A stretch of DNA of 64,000 nt from JBKBIP01 sp046297495 (GCA_046297495.1 JBKBIP010000028.1:16442-80441), one strand, 5' to 3'. Counted from the first letter of the stretch, positions 36,142 to 45,513 are shown. Translations and numbers: made by a program. Notes: generated by a model not told the origin, from the letters alone.

Positions 36142-37305
36142 TCATTTCCCTCGCTTGGCGAACGGCAGACGATAAATGGCGGCGATGGTTCCGTGATTGG
36201 GCATCAGCTCGGAGCCGACCGCGAAGACCGTGCCGCCGTGGCGCAAGGTTTGCGTCGTGACGAAGTTGAGCAAGTCCTCGTCCCCCACTTCTCGTTGGGC
36301 GTGGATGGTGATCTTGGCATCCTCATCGGCGACCGTGCCCCATACTTGCCGGTCGCAGGGGACGAAGAGCATTTCGAGCTGGCCTTGATGCGCCGCTTGC
36401 GCCACTTCCGCCAGCTGATCGGTGGTGCGGCCGGTACCAGCGAGTTGGCGGTACAAGTCCGCCGCCTTGCGTCGGCTGTTGAGGAAGTGCGGTTCGACGA
36501 GCGGCCAAGCCTGAGCGTGCAGCTCCTGATTGCTCAGCCGATCGGGATTGCCGCTGATCCCTTTGTCCAACAAGTGCGGATATTTGTTGGCTTGGCGGTA
36601 GATCGGCCAGAGATATTCCACGCTGGCCAATAGCAACGGGGCGTGTTGCCCGCGCAGATACTCGTGCAAGCCGCGATCAATGGCCTGGAAATAACGCAGC
36701 AAATCGTCCTTGTGGTCATCGATGCCAACGCCCTGACCGTGAAAAATGGCGCCCCAAGCGCCGGCCCGCGATGGCAGCGACCGGAACAGCAACGGTTCTT
36801 CCTTGTCATCAAAGCGCAGGGCCTCGGCCAAGCTGTGCGGAATGTTTTTCAGATCGATTTCCCGCGTCTGATGAGCTGTTCCTTCCAGCAAGCGCACTTG
36901 TTTTTGACTGATGGCCAGCACGAAAAATCGTCCATTATCCGTCAACAGCGGCAGCAACGGTTTCACCTGGAACCTCTTGCCCACCAACATCAGTTCAGGG
37001 AGTTGCAACGGCAAATGATAACAGCGCTCGAACCCCGGCGCCAGAAAGTAGGCCAAACCGTCGCTTTGCTGCTGCCAGAACAAAGGGTCGTCGAGCCGCT
37101 GACGAGCGGGCGCCAAAAAGTCCTTGGCTTCGGGGCCGCGCCAGCCGGCATCGCGCAAGCTCTGTTCCGCGTCTTTCAACAGGTTCTTGAACCGAATCGG
37201 GTCCTCCTCATTGGCGCGTCGATGCGTCGGCATCAACACCGACAAGCATGGTTCATTCGTGGGTTTCAACAAGTCCGTCAAATCCTGCTGTCTAAGAATA
37301 TCCAT
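36142..37305 (-). CDS. Bacterial archaeo-eukaryotic release-factor family protein (baeRF-like)
   Basis: A 387-residue protein resembling baeRF family 3, bacterial relatives of eRF1/aRF1. ATG at 37305 (MDILRQQDL) has GGAG 9 bp upstream; the ATG two codons earlier is too close to it. It keeps the CLSVLMPTHRRANEEDPIRFKN N-terminus and a C-terminal eL30-like region with TVFAVGSELMPNHGTIAAIYR. I see no GGQ motif, so peptide release as in eRF1 is unlikely to be conserved. Known members are implicated by homology in ribosome-related or RNA-related roles, without a demonstrated function. The long upstream extension of the frame to 37821 is spurious. Confidence 0.75.
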   Translation of the reverse strand: MDILRQQDLTDLLKPTNEPCLSVLMPTHRRANEEDPIRFKNLLKDAEQSLRDAGWRGPEAKDFLAPARQRLDDPLFWQQQSDGLAYFLAPGFERCYHLPLQLPELMLVGKRFQVKPLLPLLTDNGRFFVLAISQKQVRLLEGTAHQTREIDLKNIPHSLAEALRFDDKEEPLLFRSLPSRAGAWGAIFHGQGVGIDDHKDDLLRYFQAIDRGLHEYLRGQHAPLLLASVEYLWPIYRQANKYPHLLDKGISGNPDRLSNQELHAQAWPLVEPHFLNSRRKAADLYRQLAGTGRTTDQLAEVAQAAHQGQLEMLFVPCDRQVWGTVADEDAKITIHAQREVGDEDLLNFVTTQTLRHGGTVFAVGSELMPNHGTIAAIYRLPFAKRGK

Positions 37306-37487
37306 TAGCATATTCTCCTTTTCCGAAACCAACGACAGGCGACGCCGATGAGCTAGACATTCCAGACGCCGCCTTGTTTCCAAAGACCAACTAGTTCGAG
37401 CAAGTGGCAGCGGCGAGCCGACGGCACGTTCGTTCAGCGCCAAGGACCGCCCTGGCGCTCGCGCCCTTCGCATGGGCCGTCTCCGCC

Positions 37488-38222
37488 CTAACCAACGGAC
37501 ACCAGCTGCGGCGTGGCTCGCTTCTGGAAGCGGTGGAGGCCATCCACGATCATCGCCGCGCAGTCCGCGACGGTCAAGCGCGTGGAGTTCAGCACCAGAT
37601 CGTAGTGATGCACCTGCGCGGGGTCTTTGTGGAAATGCTCTTGCACGAACCGGTTGCGGTCTCGATCCGTCTTGTCGATCCACTGCGTCGCTTCCGTGTG
37701 GGAAATACCAAAATGCCCCTCGATATAGCGAATGCGTTCCGCCTTCGGTCCCATCAACCGAACGCGCAGCGTGGTGGCTTCGGGGAGCACATGGGGGGCG
37801 CCGCGTCCGACGATGACGCATTCTCCATGACTTGCTAGCGACAAAAGCACATGGACCAGGTGGCGGACGAAGGAGCCGCTGCTAATCTCCGGGCCGCTGG
37901 AGAAAGCTTGCAGACATTCTTGAATCCAGCTGGTGTACTTTTCATCCACGCTGGAGATGAGCTTCTCCCGCAGCCCCATCTCCGCCGCGATCAGGTGCAG
38001 CAGTTCCTGATCATACACTGGCCAGTTTAATAGGTCGCCGACGGCGCGGGCCACAGCGGGTCCCTGGGCGCCGGCTTCTCGGCTGATGGCGATGGTGAAG
38101 GCGACGGGCGGAACCGTCTCCGGCGAGGGAGTCAGGGCCGGAACTTCACGATGTTGCTGCCAATGGCGCCGGGCTCGCTCCAGCGCTTCCGCCATGCGTT
38201 GCGAGGAAGTTTTGCGTTCCAC
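37488..38222 (-). CDS. Cytidylate-kinase-like protein
   Basis: A 244-residue P-loop kinase of the Cytidylate_kin2 type. GTG at 38222 is chosen because AAGGAG lies about 10 bp upstream. The loop reads ISREAGAQGPAVARAVGDLLNWPVYDQELL: the canonical Walker Lys-Ser/Thr is not obvious, as in this family. The IVGRGAPHVLPEATTLRVRLMGP segment and DRDRNRF(V) motif match the cytidylate-kinase-like family. It could phosphorylate a nucleotide or be degenerate. It is upstream of the baeRF gene on the same strand with 182 bp between them. Confidence 0.75.
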   Translation of the reverse strand: MERKTSSQRMAEALERARRHWQQHREVPALTPSPETVPPVAFTIAISREAGAQGPAVARAVGDLLNWPVYDQELLHLIAAEMGLREKLISSVDEKYTSWIQECLQAFSSGPEISSGSFVRHLVHVLLSLASHGECVIVGRGAPHVLPEATTLRVRLMGPKAERIRYIEGHFGISHTEATQWIDKTDRDRNRFVQEHFHKDPAQVHHYDLVLNSTRLTVADCAAMIVDGLHRFQKRATPQLVSVG

Positions 38223-38478
38223 GGTTCCCTCTCCTTCTTGGGGTTGGTATGGTCGTTGGGATAGGTGGTGATGATCTCCCTTACCATAGGGTGTTGCAAT
38301 CCTTGTGCCAGCGACTGGGCAGAGAGGGGCGACAGGTTGGGATCCAGCCCCGGGTACGTGAACGAGGTGGAAATGCCCTGGGAATCCAACACGCTCCTCT
38401 ACAATTATTATAGGGAAAAGTAGTTGATGCGATTCCGCACAGAGTCGCCAGAAAGAGCACATGCCACAGAGGTTTGCC

Positions 38479-39591
38479 ATGTCGAAGGAAAAGTTTCTTA
38501 TCGAAACGTATTGCGACGAGCTGGGACCAGAAAAGGTGCTGTTGGTTCACGAGCCAACCAGCGGCCTGCGTGGCCTGGTGGTGGTGGATAATACCGCTTG
38601 TGGACCGGCCATCGGCGGGGTGCGCCTGGCGGTGGACGTGTCGTTGACCGAGGTGTTTCGCCTGGCGCGGGCCATGACGTTCAAGAACGCGGCGGCGGGA
38701 CTGCCCCACGGCGGCGGTAAGTCCGGGATCATGGCCGATCCGAAGACCGCCGACAAACCACGCTTGCTGCGTGCGTTCGCCCACGCCATCCGTGACCTCG
38801 TGGACTACATTCCCGGTCCCGACATGGGGACCGATGAAGCATGCATGGGGGTGATCTTTGACGAAAACCGACGAGCAGTGGGACTGCCGCGCGTGCTGGG
38901 CGGGATTCCATTGGATGAGATCGGGGCGACCGGCTATGGCGTGGTCCAAGCCGCCGAAGCAGCGGCGGCATGTTGCGGTCTGGAGCTGCGCGGCGCGACG
39001 GTGGCCATTGAAGGCTTCGGCAACGTGGGTCGGCCGGCGGCCCGCTTCTTGCACGAGCGGGGCGCGCGCCTGGTCGCCGCCAGCGATTCGCGCGGCGCGC
39101 TCTTCAATCCCCAGGGCATCGACGTGGCGCAACTCATCGCCGTGAAGCGGCGCGGCGGCTCGGTGACGGACTACGAACCGGGACACAAGCTTCCCTTGGC
39201 CGATTTGTTGACCGTGCCCTGCGACATCCTCATCCCCGCCGCTCGTCCCGATTCCATTCACGCCGGCAACGCGGGGCGCATCCAGGCCAAGCTCATCCTG
39301 GAAGCGGCCAACATCCCCACCACGGCGGAAGCGGAAACCAGCTTGCACCAGCGCGGCGTCGTGGTCGTGCCGGATTTCATCGCCAATGCCGGCGGCGTCA
39401 TCTGTGCCTGGGTGGAATATCATGGTGGCACGGAAGCGTCGGCCTTGGAGCACATCGCCGCCAAGATTCGCCACAACACCGAACAAGTGCTACGCCGCGC
39501 GCGCCAGGAGAAAATCCCCCCACGCCAAGCCGCCGAGCACATCGCCACGGAACGGCTCCACGAAGCGATGCGCTACCGCCAACGGAGGTGA
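38479..39591 (+). CDS. Glutamate/leucine/phenylalanine/valine dehydrogenase family
   Basis: An amino-acid dehydrogenase of 370 residues. ATG at 38479 has AGAGG 6 bp upstream; an ATG at 38461 is possible. The substrate-binding GGGKSGIM motif (catalytic lysine) and the PGPDMGTDEACM segment are intact, as is the NAD-binding AIEGFGNVGRPAARFL Rossmann loop. These match both glutamate and branched-chain dehydrogenases; the length, shorter than typical glutamate dehydrogenase (over 410), and the LVVVDNTACGPAIGGVRLA N-terminus favour the leucine/valine-type or short Glu/Leu class. It would release or assimilate ammonia from a 2-amino acid. Divergent from the cytidylate-kinase-like gene. Confidence 0.85.
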   Translation: MSKEKFLIETYCDELGPEKVLLVHEPTSGLRGLVVVDNTACGPAIGGVRLAVDVSLTEVFRLARAMTFKNAAAGLPHGGGKSGIMADPKTADKPRLLRAFAHAIRDLVDYIPGPDMGTDEACMGVIFDENRRAVGLPRVLGGIPLDEIGATGYGVVQAAEAAAACCGLELRGATVAIEGFGNVGRPAARFLHERGARLVAASDSRGALFNPQGIDVAQLIAVKRRGGSVTDYEPGHKLPLADLLTVPCDILIPAARPDSIHAGNAGRIQAKLILEAANIPTTAEAETSLHQRGVVVVPDFIANAGGVICAWVEYHGGTEASALEHIAAKIRHNTEQVLRRARQEKIPPRQAAEHIATERLHEAMRYRQRR

Positions 39592-39706
39592 GGAGGCGTT
39601 TCCCCCGAAGTGAATTGCCCTGGTGGGAAAAGGGAGCGGGAGTGAACGAATTGGCCCTGGACGTTCGACCCGTAATTTTATCCTACTTAATCTTCCCCAC
39701 TTGTAA

Positions 39707-39736
39707 TTGCAACGGATGCCGTTTGTATCATATAAT
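39707..39736 (+). promoter_or_regulatory. Sigma70-type promoter for metK
   Basis: TTGCAA at 39707-39712 and TATAAT at 39731-39736 with an 18-bp spacer, giving a short leader of about 50 nt before the GTG at 39793. Confidence 0.6.
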
Positions 39737-39792
39737 CCGCCAGTGAAGGCGGGATTCGGTTGTATCTCTTTCCCTGGACGAGGAATAAAGCT

Positions 39793-41052
39793 GTGAACTC
39801 AGCGCGCTATTTATTTACCAGCGAATCGGTTTCGATGGGGCATCCCGACAAGGTGTCGGATCAGATCAGCGATGCGATTTTGGATTATTGCCTGGCGCAT
39901 GATCCCTACAGCCGCGTGGCCTGTGAAACGTTAGTCACCACCGAACGAGTGGTCATTGCCGGTGAGATCACCACCCAAGCCGATTTGCTTCCCAATGTCG
40001 AACGGATCACGCGCGACGCCATCCGCGATATTGGCTATACCGATCCGGCCATCGGTTTCGACGCGGACACCTGCAAAGTCGAGTGCCATCTCCACACGCA
40101 ATCGCCAGACATCGCCATGGGAGTCGATCTGGGCGGGGCTGGCGATCAAGGCATGATGTTCGGCTTCGCCTGCGATGAGACGCAGGCGTTGATGCCGCTG
40201 CCGATTTATCTGGCCCATCGCCTGGTGGAGAATCATGCCCAGCTTCGGCGGAATGGGCAGCTTCCATTCGTTCGTCCCGACGCCAAGAGTCAAGTCACCG
40301 TCGCTTATCATGCCGATGGCACGCCGCACCGCATTCATACCGTCGTGCTTTCGACCCAACACGATCAGAGCGTCATGGTAAAGCGCGATGGCAAGGATTA
40401 TTTTTCCGATGAAGCACGCCAACTCATCATCGAAAAACTGGTCCTGCCGACGCTGCAAGCCGAGCGTCCCGACCTGATCAAGGGAAAACTAGTGATCGTC
40501 AAGCCTGGCATGACAGTGAATGACGATGAGAATATCATCCGTTGTCACATCAACCCGACCGGCTGCTTTCTGGTGGGTGGGCCGCATGGCGACTGTGGCT
40601 TGACTGGGCGCAAGATCATCGTGGATACCTATGGCGGGCGTGGCCGACATGGCGGCGGCGCCTTCAGCGGCAAAGACCCGACCAAGGTGGACCGCTCGGC
40701 GGCGTACATGGCCCGCTACATCGCCAAGAACATCGTGGCCGCCAAGTTGGCCACCCAATGCGAGGTGCAGCTGTCTTACGCCATTGGCTATCCCGATCCG
40801 TTGAGTATCTGGGTCAACACCAACGACACCCTGATGTCTGGGTTGAATGAGGAATTTTTGTCCGATCTCATCCGGGAACACTTTGCCCTGACGCCCAAGG
40901 GGATCATGGACAGTCTCAACTTGCGGCGACCGATCTACCGCCAAACCGCCTGTCATGGTCACTTTGGCCGCGAGCTGCCGGAGTTCACCTGGGAACGCAC
41001 GGACAAAGCCGATGTCCTGCGCCGCGCCGCCTCCATGGCCGCAGTCGCGTAA
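39793..41052 (+). CDS. metK: S-adenosylmethionine synthetase
   Basis: Makes S-adenosylmethionine from methionine and ATP; the product feeds methyltransferases such as the one at 46818 and QueA. The 419-residue protein starts at GTG 39793 (VNSARYLFTSESVSMGHPDKV) behind GAGGAAT; 11 upstream codons are discounted. The SESVSMGHPDKVSDQISDA N-terminus, the GAGDQGMMFG loop and the GGGAFSGKDPTKVDRSAAY motif are diagnostic. It has its own promoter and a strong terminator, so it forms a monocistronic unit. Confidence 0.98.
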   Translation: MNSARYLFTSESVSMGHPDKVSDQISDAILDYCLAHDPYSRVACETLVTTERVVIAGEITTQADLLPNVERITRDAIRDIGYTDPAIGFDADTCKVECHLHTQSPDIAMGVDLGGAGDQGMMFGFACDETQALMPLPIYLAHRLVENHAQLRRNGQLPFVRPDAKSQVTVAYHADGTPHRIHTVVLSTQHDQSVMVKRDGKDYFSDEARQLIIEKLVLPTLQAERPDLIKGKLVIVKPGMTVNDDENIIRCHINPTGCFLVGGPHGDCGLTGRKIIVDTYGGRGRHGGGAFSGKDPTKVDRSAAYMARYIAKNIVAAKLATQCEVQLSYAIGYPDPLSIWVNTNDTLMSGLNEEFLSDLIREHFALTPKGIMDSLNLRRPIYRQTACHGHFGRELPEFTWERTDKADVLRRAASMAAVA

Positions 41053-41079
41053 AGCGGATTTCCAGGAACTTTTTTCAGG

Positions 41080-41117
41080 CAAGCCCGTCTCACTAGTGAG
41101 CGGGCTTGTTTTGTCTT
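41080..41117 (+). terminator. Intrinsic terminator of metK
   Basis: CAAGCCCG (41080-41087) pairs with CGGGCTTG (41101-41108), and the inner CTCACTAGTGAG (41089-41100) is itself palindromic, so the stem-loop is nearly a perfect 29-bp inverted repeat. It is followed by TTTTGTCTT. Confidence 0.9.
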
Positions 41118-41185
41118 TCGTGAGGCGTCGTTGGGAGGAATCCGAGAACCAAGTAAGGTTTTGACTCTCGGAACGCACAGCACGC

Positions 41186-43879
41186 ATGACGGACACCTAT
41201 TGGCCGGAATTGGCGGCAACGCTCTTTGAAGAAGCTGGGGACGCCCTTTTTCTGTTCGACCCAGAAACGGAAGACCTACACGAGGTCAACCCCATGGCGC
41301 AGCGCATGACCGGCTATAGTCGGCGTGAGCTGTTGTGCCTGAAAGTGACCTATCTATTTCGTTCCGAAACCGCTGGTGGCTTGCATCATCTGCGTCAAGC
41401 CTTTCGCCGCACTGGCCTGTTCCATTCACAAGAAGGCTTCTTGCTGCGGCATAAGGAAGACAATACCTGGGTGCCGGTGAACTTGACGGTGACGCGCCTG
41501 CACACCGAGCCACGGACCTTGGGGCTAATCACGGCCCGCGACATTAGCGAGCGTCGTCATGCTCATGCCCAATTGGCCAAGGCCGAAGCCGAGCTGCGCC
41601 GGTTGATGAGTTCGGTGTCCGATTGCTTGTGGAGCGCCGAAGTCGATGAGCGGCAAGAGTGGACCTATTGCTACTTCTCTCCCGTGGTGGAACGGATCAC
41701 GGGTCGGCCCGTTGCTTCCTTCTTGGGGGGGCGGGACAAGTGGTTGAGTCTCATTCATCCCGAGGACCGTCCCCACGTCGAGAAAGCCTATAACCGTTTG
41801 TGCTCTGGTGAGTCGATCGACGAGGAATATCGGCTACACACCGCAAACGGCTCGCTGCGCTGGGTGCGTGACAGCGTGATGGTGACCCGCGCGGCCAACG
41901 GACGCGGGTTGTTGTTGGACGGCGTGCTCACGGATATTACCGACCGCAAGCTAGCCGATGAGGCGCTACGCGAAAGCGAGGCGCGCCGCCGCTTGCTGAT
42001 CGAACAGATGCCGGCCATCATCTGGACCACGGACCCGCAATTGCGCATCACTTACGGCGCTGGGGCCGGCTTGGCCCGCCTCAACATCGCGCCCGAGCAA
42101 ATGGTCGGCGCCAACTTGGCGGATTATTTTCAATCCAACGATCCCCATTTCTTGTCTATCGACGCCCACCACAAGGCCCTGTTGGGACAATCGATTACTT
42201 TTGAGGTGGAATGGCTGGAACGGACTTGGCAAGCCCATGTCGAGCCGTTGCACGATGGCGCCGGCCGCGTGGTCGGTGTCATTGGCGTGGCCCTGGACAT
42301 CACCGATCGCAAACAAGTCGAACAAGCCCTACGCGCCAGCGAAACCAAGTATCGGGTGTTGGTGAACAATCTAACCCAGTGCATCTTGTTGAAGGATGAG
42401 CACCTGCGTTACGTCGCCGCGAATCGTTCGTTTTGCCAAAGTCTGGGACGAACGGAAGAGGAAATCATCGGCAAAACCGATTTCGATTTTTATCCGAAAC
42501 ATCTTGCCGAGAAATATCGCGCTGACGACCGCCAAGTGCTGGCCGACGGCTCGCGGTTGGAAGTGGAGGAAGAGACCGTTGTCGCCGGCAAACTGCGCGC
42601 GGTGCGGGTGGTGAAGACACCCATTCAGAACGAGCAGGGAAGCAACGTGGGGGTGCTGGCGATCTTCTGGGATGTGACCGAACAGCGGCAGATGGAGGCG
42701 CGCTTGCGCCAGGTGCAAAAACTCGAAGCCGTGGGGCAACTGGCCGGCGGCATCGCTCACGATTTCAACAACTTGCTGACCGGCATCTTGGGGAACCTGG
42801 CCTTGGCTCTGGCAGATATTCCGGACTCGATGCTGTGCCGCGATCTGCTCAAAAACGCCGAGGACGCCGGCCTGCGGGCCACCGAACTCATTGGCCAATT
42901 ACTCGGTTTCTCGCGGCGCACGCCGCTTCATCCGACGGCGCTACTGCTTAATGACGTCGTGGACGAAACCTTGCGGTTGCTCAGGCATGTGCTCGACCGC
43001 CGGATCGTGCTGCAAGTTCGTCCCACCGCCGATTTGTGGCTGGCTCGCGCTGATGCCGGTCAGATGAACCAAGTTTTGATGAATCTGTGCCTCAATGCCC
43101 GTGATGCCATGCCGCGCGGCGGCTGCCTGGCGTTGGAGACGGCCAACGTGGTACTGGACGAAACCGCCGCCCGCGCTCATCTCGACGGTCGCCCTGGAGA
43201 GTTCGTCCGCTTGCGCGTCCGCGACACCGGCCAAGGAATGCCTCCCGAAGTGCAAGAACATATTTTCGAGCCATTTTTCACGACCAAGGAGCCGGGCAAG
43301 GGGAATGGCTTGGGATTGGCGATGGTCTTTGGCATCATCCGCCAACACGAAGGCTGGATTGAATGTCATAGCGTTGTCGGACAAGGGACGACGTTTGATA
43401 TTTTCTTGCCGCGGTTGCTGGGGCCGGCGCCGCGCCGCGCGCCGCAGCCAGCCCCAATCACCGTCGAAGGAGGACGCGAAACCATCCTCCTGGCCGACGA
43501 CGAGGAACTGGTTAGCAAGCTGGGACGAGCGATTCTGGAACGCTACGGTTATCAAGTGCTGGTGGCTCATGACGGCGCCGAGGCAGTAAGCACTTTTAGT
43601 CAGCGACCAAATGACATCGATCTGGTCATCCTCGATCTGTCCATGCCGAAGCTCGGCGGGCCGGACGCCTTGCGTCAATTGCGGGCCATTAAGCCGACTA
43701 TCCCCGTCATCATTTCCACGGCTTACACCACCGACGAAGAATTGGACGCCGTCCGCCAAGCAGGCGCCGATGCCTTCGTTCCCAAACCGTATCGCCCCGC
43801 CGAGCTGGCGCGCTGCGTGCGGACCGTTCTCGAACAAGAAAAAGGACAAGAAAAAGGGGACGCGACTCGTATTTGCTGA
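41186..43879 (+). CDS. Soluble hybrid sensor histidine kinase with four PAS domains and a receiver
   Basis: An 897-residue cytoplasmic sensor. Four PAS/PAC modules fill about residues 1-500 (ARDISERRHAHAQ, LTDITDRKLADE, ALDITDRKQVEQ and WDVTEQRQME mark their ends). The H box is GGIAHDFNN (His525), followed by the N box NLCLNARDAMP, DTGQGMP and GNGLGLAM. The C-terminal receiver has Asp817 in LVILDLSMP and Lys867 in VPKPY. No membrane segment is visible, so PAS domains probably sense internal ligands. The last codons, from KGDATRIC to the stop, lie inside family C copy 2, so the natural C-terminus was probably altered by its insertion. Next downstream is fae. Confidence 0.95.
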   Translation: MTDTYWPELAATLFEEAGDALFLFDPETEDLHEVNPMAQRMTGYSRRELLCLKVTYLFRSETAGGLHHLRQAFRRTGLFHSQEGFLLRHKEDNTWVPVNLTVTRLHTEPRTLGLITARDISERRHAHAQLAKAEAELRRLMSSVSDCLWSAEVDERQEWTYCYFSPVVERITGRPVASFLGGRDKWLSLIHPEDRPHVEKAYNRLCSGESIDEEYRLHTANGSLRWVRDSVMVTRAANGRGLLLDGVLTDITDRKLADEALRESEARRRLLIEQMPAIIWTTDPQLRITYGAGAGLARLNIAPEQMVGANLADYFQSNDPHFLSIDAHHKALLGQSITFEVEWLERTWQAHVEPLHDGAGRVVGVIGVALDITDRKQVEQALRASETKYRVLVNNLTQCILLKDEHLRYVAANRSFCQSLGRTEEEIIGKTDFDFYPKHLAEKYRADDRQVLADGSRLEVEEETVVAGKLRAVRVVKTPIQNEQGSNVGVLAIFWDVTEQRQMEARLRQVQKLEAVGQLAGGIAHDFNNLLTGILGNLALALADIPDSMLCRDLLKNAEDAGLRATELIGQLLGFSRRTPLHPTALLLNDVVDETLRLLRHVLDRRIVLQVRPTADLWLARADAGQMNQVLMNLCLNARDAMPRGGCLALETANVVLDETAARAHLDGRPGEFVRLRVRDTGQGMPPEVQEHIFEPFFTTKEPGKGNGLGLAMVFGIIRQHEGWIECHSVVGQGTTFDIFLPRLLGPAPRRAPQPAPITVEGGRETILLADDEELVSKLGRAILERYGYQVLVAHDGAEAVSTFSQRPNDIDLVILDLSMPKLGGPDALRQLRAIKPTIPVIISTAYTTDEELDAVRQAGADAFVPKPYRPAELARCVRTVLEQEKGQEKGDATRIC

Positions 43880-43941
43880 TGGAGAGTGGATCGTGGTGGA
43901 ATCTGATAACCATCGAAATCGAGTCGCGTCCCCTTTTTCCC
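43850..43941. mobile_element. Family C palindromic element, copy 2 (inverted, overlapping the histidine kinase 3' end)
   Basis: The left arm is GAAAAAGGGGACGCGACTCG then TATTTGCT; the right arm is CGAGTCGCGTCCCCTTTTTC. Compared with the reverse complement of copy 1, arms and interior align nearly base for base (CGTGGTGGAATCTGATAACC against CGTGGCGGCATCTGACAACC). The element contributes the histidine kinase's last residues and stop codon at 43877-43879. Confidence 0.8.
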
Positions 43942-43982
43942 CTTTTGGGGCACCCATTCTCCAGAATTCAGCGGAAAACTGG

Positions 43983-44010
43983 TTGAACTCGCCGTGGTCC
44001 TTGGTATAGT
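43983..44010 (+). promoter_or_regulatory. Sigma70-type promoter for fae
   Basis: TTGAAC at 43983-43988 and TATAGT at 44005-44010 with a 16-bp spacer; it would start transcription about 45 nt before the fae start codon. Confidence 0.5.
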
Positions 44011-44061
44011 CCACACGTCGTTATTCAGGAAATTTGTTGTACCTTTGAGGGAGATGGAGCC

Positions 44062-44559
44062 GTGTCTATGTACATCGGAGAAGCACTGGCGGGCGATGGC
44101 AATGAAATTGCTCATATCGACTTGCTGATCGGCGACAAGACAGGACCCGTGGGGGTGGCCTTTGCCAATGCCTTGGCCCGGCAGTCTCACGGCCACAACA
44201 ATTTGCTGGCCGTGTTGACGCCGAATCTGATCTGCAAGCCGGCCACGGTGATGATCACCAAGGTCACGATCAAAAACCTGGCCCAGGCGACGCAAATGTT
44301 CGGCCCGGCTCAAGCCGCCGTGGCTCGCGCCGTCGCCGATTCGGTCGCGGGGGGAGTGATCCCCAAGGACCAGGCCGACAATCTGGTCATCGTCTGTGGT
44401 GTCTTCATTCACCCAGAAGCCAAGGACGACACCAAGATTTACCAGTACAACTATGATGCCACCAAGTTGGCCATCGAACGGGCCATGAAGAACGAGCCGA
44501 AGATTGACGAAATCCTGGCCAAAAAGGACAGCGCTAAGCACCCGTTCTCGCCCAAGTAA
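44062..44559 (+). CDS. fae: Formaldehyde-activating enzyme
   Basis: Condenses formaldehyde with tetrahydromethanopterin to methylene-H4MPT. The 165-residue product has the normal length. It has the N-terminal MYIGEALAGDGNEIAHIDLLIG segment, whose His18 corresponds to the essential histidine of characterised Fae, and the GPVGVAFANAL, HGHNNLLAVLTPNL and GVIPKDQADNLVIVCGVFIHP motifs. GTG at 44062 follows GGGAGATGGAGCC; ATG at 44068 is an alternative. It is followed 90 bp later by mtdB, which uses its product. Fae with H4MPT genes is found in methylotrophic proteobacteria and many planctomycetes. Confidence 0.97.
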   Translation: MSMYIGEALAGDGNEIAHIDLLIGDKTGPVGVAFANALARQSHGHNNLLAVLTPNLICKPATVMITKVTIKNLAQATQMFGPAQAAVARAVADSVAGGVIPKDQADNLVIVCGVFIHPEAKDDTKIYQYNYDATKLAIERAMKNEPKIDEILAKKDSAKHPFSPK

Positions 44560-44649
44560 CGCCTGCCGTTTCACGGCATCCCGCCGGCATCAACCCCAGC
44601 GACGGGCGGCTATTGCCGCCCGTGGTTGTTCCGATCCGGAGCGCGTCAC

Positions 44650-45513
44650 ATGGACAAGCGCAAAATTTTGATTCAACTCGACAGCGACCCGCAGCCGAGC
44701 GTGTTTGACCGCGTGGTGGCCGTCGATGCCGGGGCCGAGGAAATCTTTAGCCACGGCAACGTGCGCATCGCCGAAGTGCAAGCTCTGGTACATGGCGCGA
44801 TCTTCACGCGCGGTCCCAAGGATTTGAAAAACACGGCCATCTTCATCGGCGGCAGCGACGTGGCGGCGGGGGAGCGCTTGCTGGCCGAGGTGGTGAAGCA
44901 CATGATCCCGGCGTTCGGCTTGCGCGTGTCGGTGCTGCTCGACGCCAACGGAGCCAACACGACCGCTGCCGCCGCCGTCCGCGCCGCCGCCCGGCATCTC
45001 GACTTAGCCGACACGACCGCTCTCGTGCTGGCTGGCACCGGTCCCGTCGGCCAGCGCGTCGCCCTGCTCTTGGCTCGGCAAGGAGCAACGGTGCGCGTCG
45101 GTTCCCGTCAGCATGACCGCGCCGCCGCCGTCTGCGACCAGATTCGGGAAAAGGCGCCAACCGCTCGCTTGGAACCGGTGGCCACCAGCGGCGACTTGAC
45201 CGCCGCGCTGAATGGTTGCGTGCTCGTCGTTGCCGCCGGCGCTGCGGGTATCCAGTTATTGCCCAACAGCGCTTGGCGAGGTTGTTCCACCTTGAAGGTG
45301 GCCGTCGATCTGAACGCCGTGCCCCCCTTGGGGATCGAAGGGATCGACGTGACCGACAAGGCCAAGGAGCGTGATGGCGTGATTGGCTACGGCGCCATCG
45401 GCGTGGGTGACACCAAGATGAAAATTCACAAGGCCGCCATCGCCAAACTGTTCGAGCGCAATGATCTGATCCTGGACGCGGAAGAGGTGTACGCGCTGGG
45501 GGAAGGTCTGTAA
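44650..45513 (+). CDS. mtdB: NAD(P)-dependent methylene-tetrahydromethanopterin dehydrogenase
   Basis: Oxidises methylene-H4MPT to methenyl-H4MPT with NAD(P)+. It has 287 residues from ATG 44650 (MDKRKILIQLDSDPQPS), the size of MtdB. The KNTAIFIGGSDVAAGE pterin-binding region, the AGTGPVGQRVALLLARQGATVRVGSR nucleotide-binding loop and the GYGAIGVGDTKMKIHKA C-terminus are characteristic. Next to fae it makes a two-step formaldehyde oxidation module; cyclohydrolase and formyltransferase/hydrolase genes are not in this window. A family B repeat begins directly at its stop codon. Confidence 0.95.
   Translation: MDKRKILIQLDSDPQPSVFDRVVAVDAGAEEIFSHGNVRIAEVQALVHGAIFTRGPKDLKNTAIFIGGSDVAAGERLLAEVVKHMIPAFGLRVSVLLDANGANTTAAAAVRAAARHLDLADTTALVLAGTGPVGQRVALLLARQGATVRVGSRQHDRAAAVCDQIREKAPTARLEPVATSGDLTAALNGCVLVVAAGAAGIQLLPNSAWRGCSTLKVAVDLNAVPPLGIEGIDVTDKAKERDGVIGYGAIGVGDTKMKIHKAAIAKLFERNDLILDAEEVYALGEGL

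Noticed and set aside
37312..37821. Upstream extension of the baeRF frame to 37821
   Set aside because: It is arginine- and proline-rich, antisense-like to the cytidylate-kinase-like gene region, and lacks the family N-terminus; the ribosome site supports 37305.
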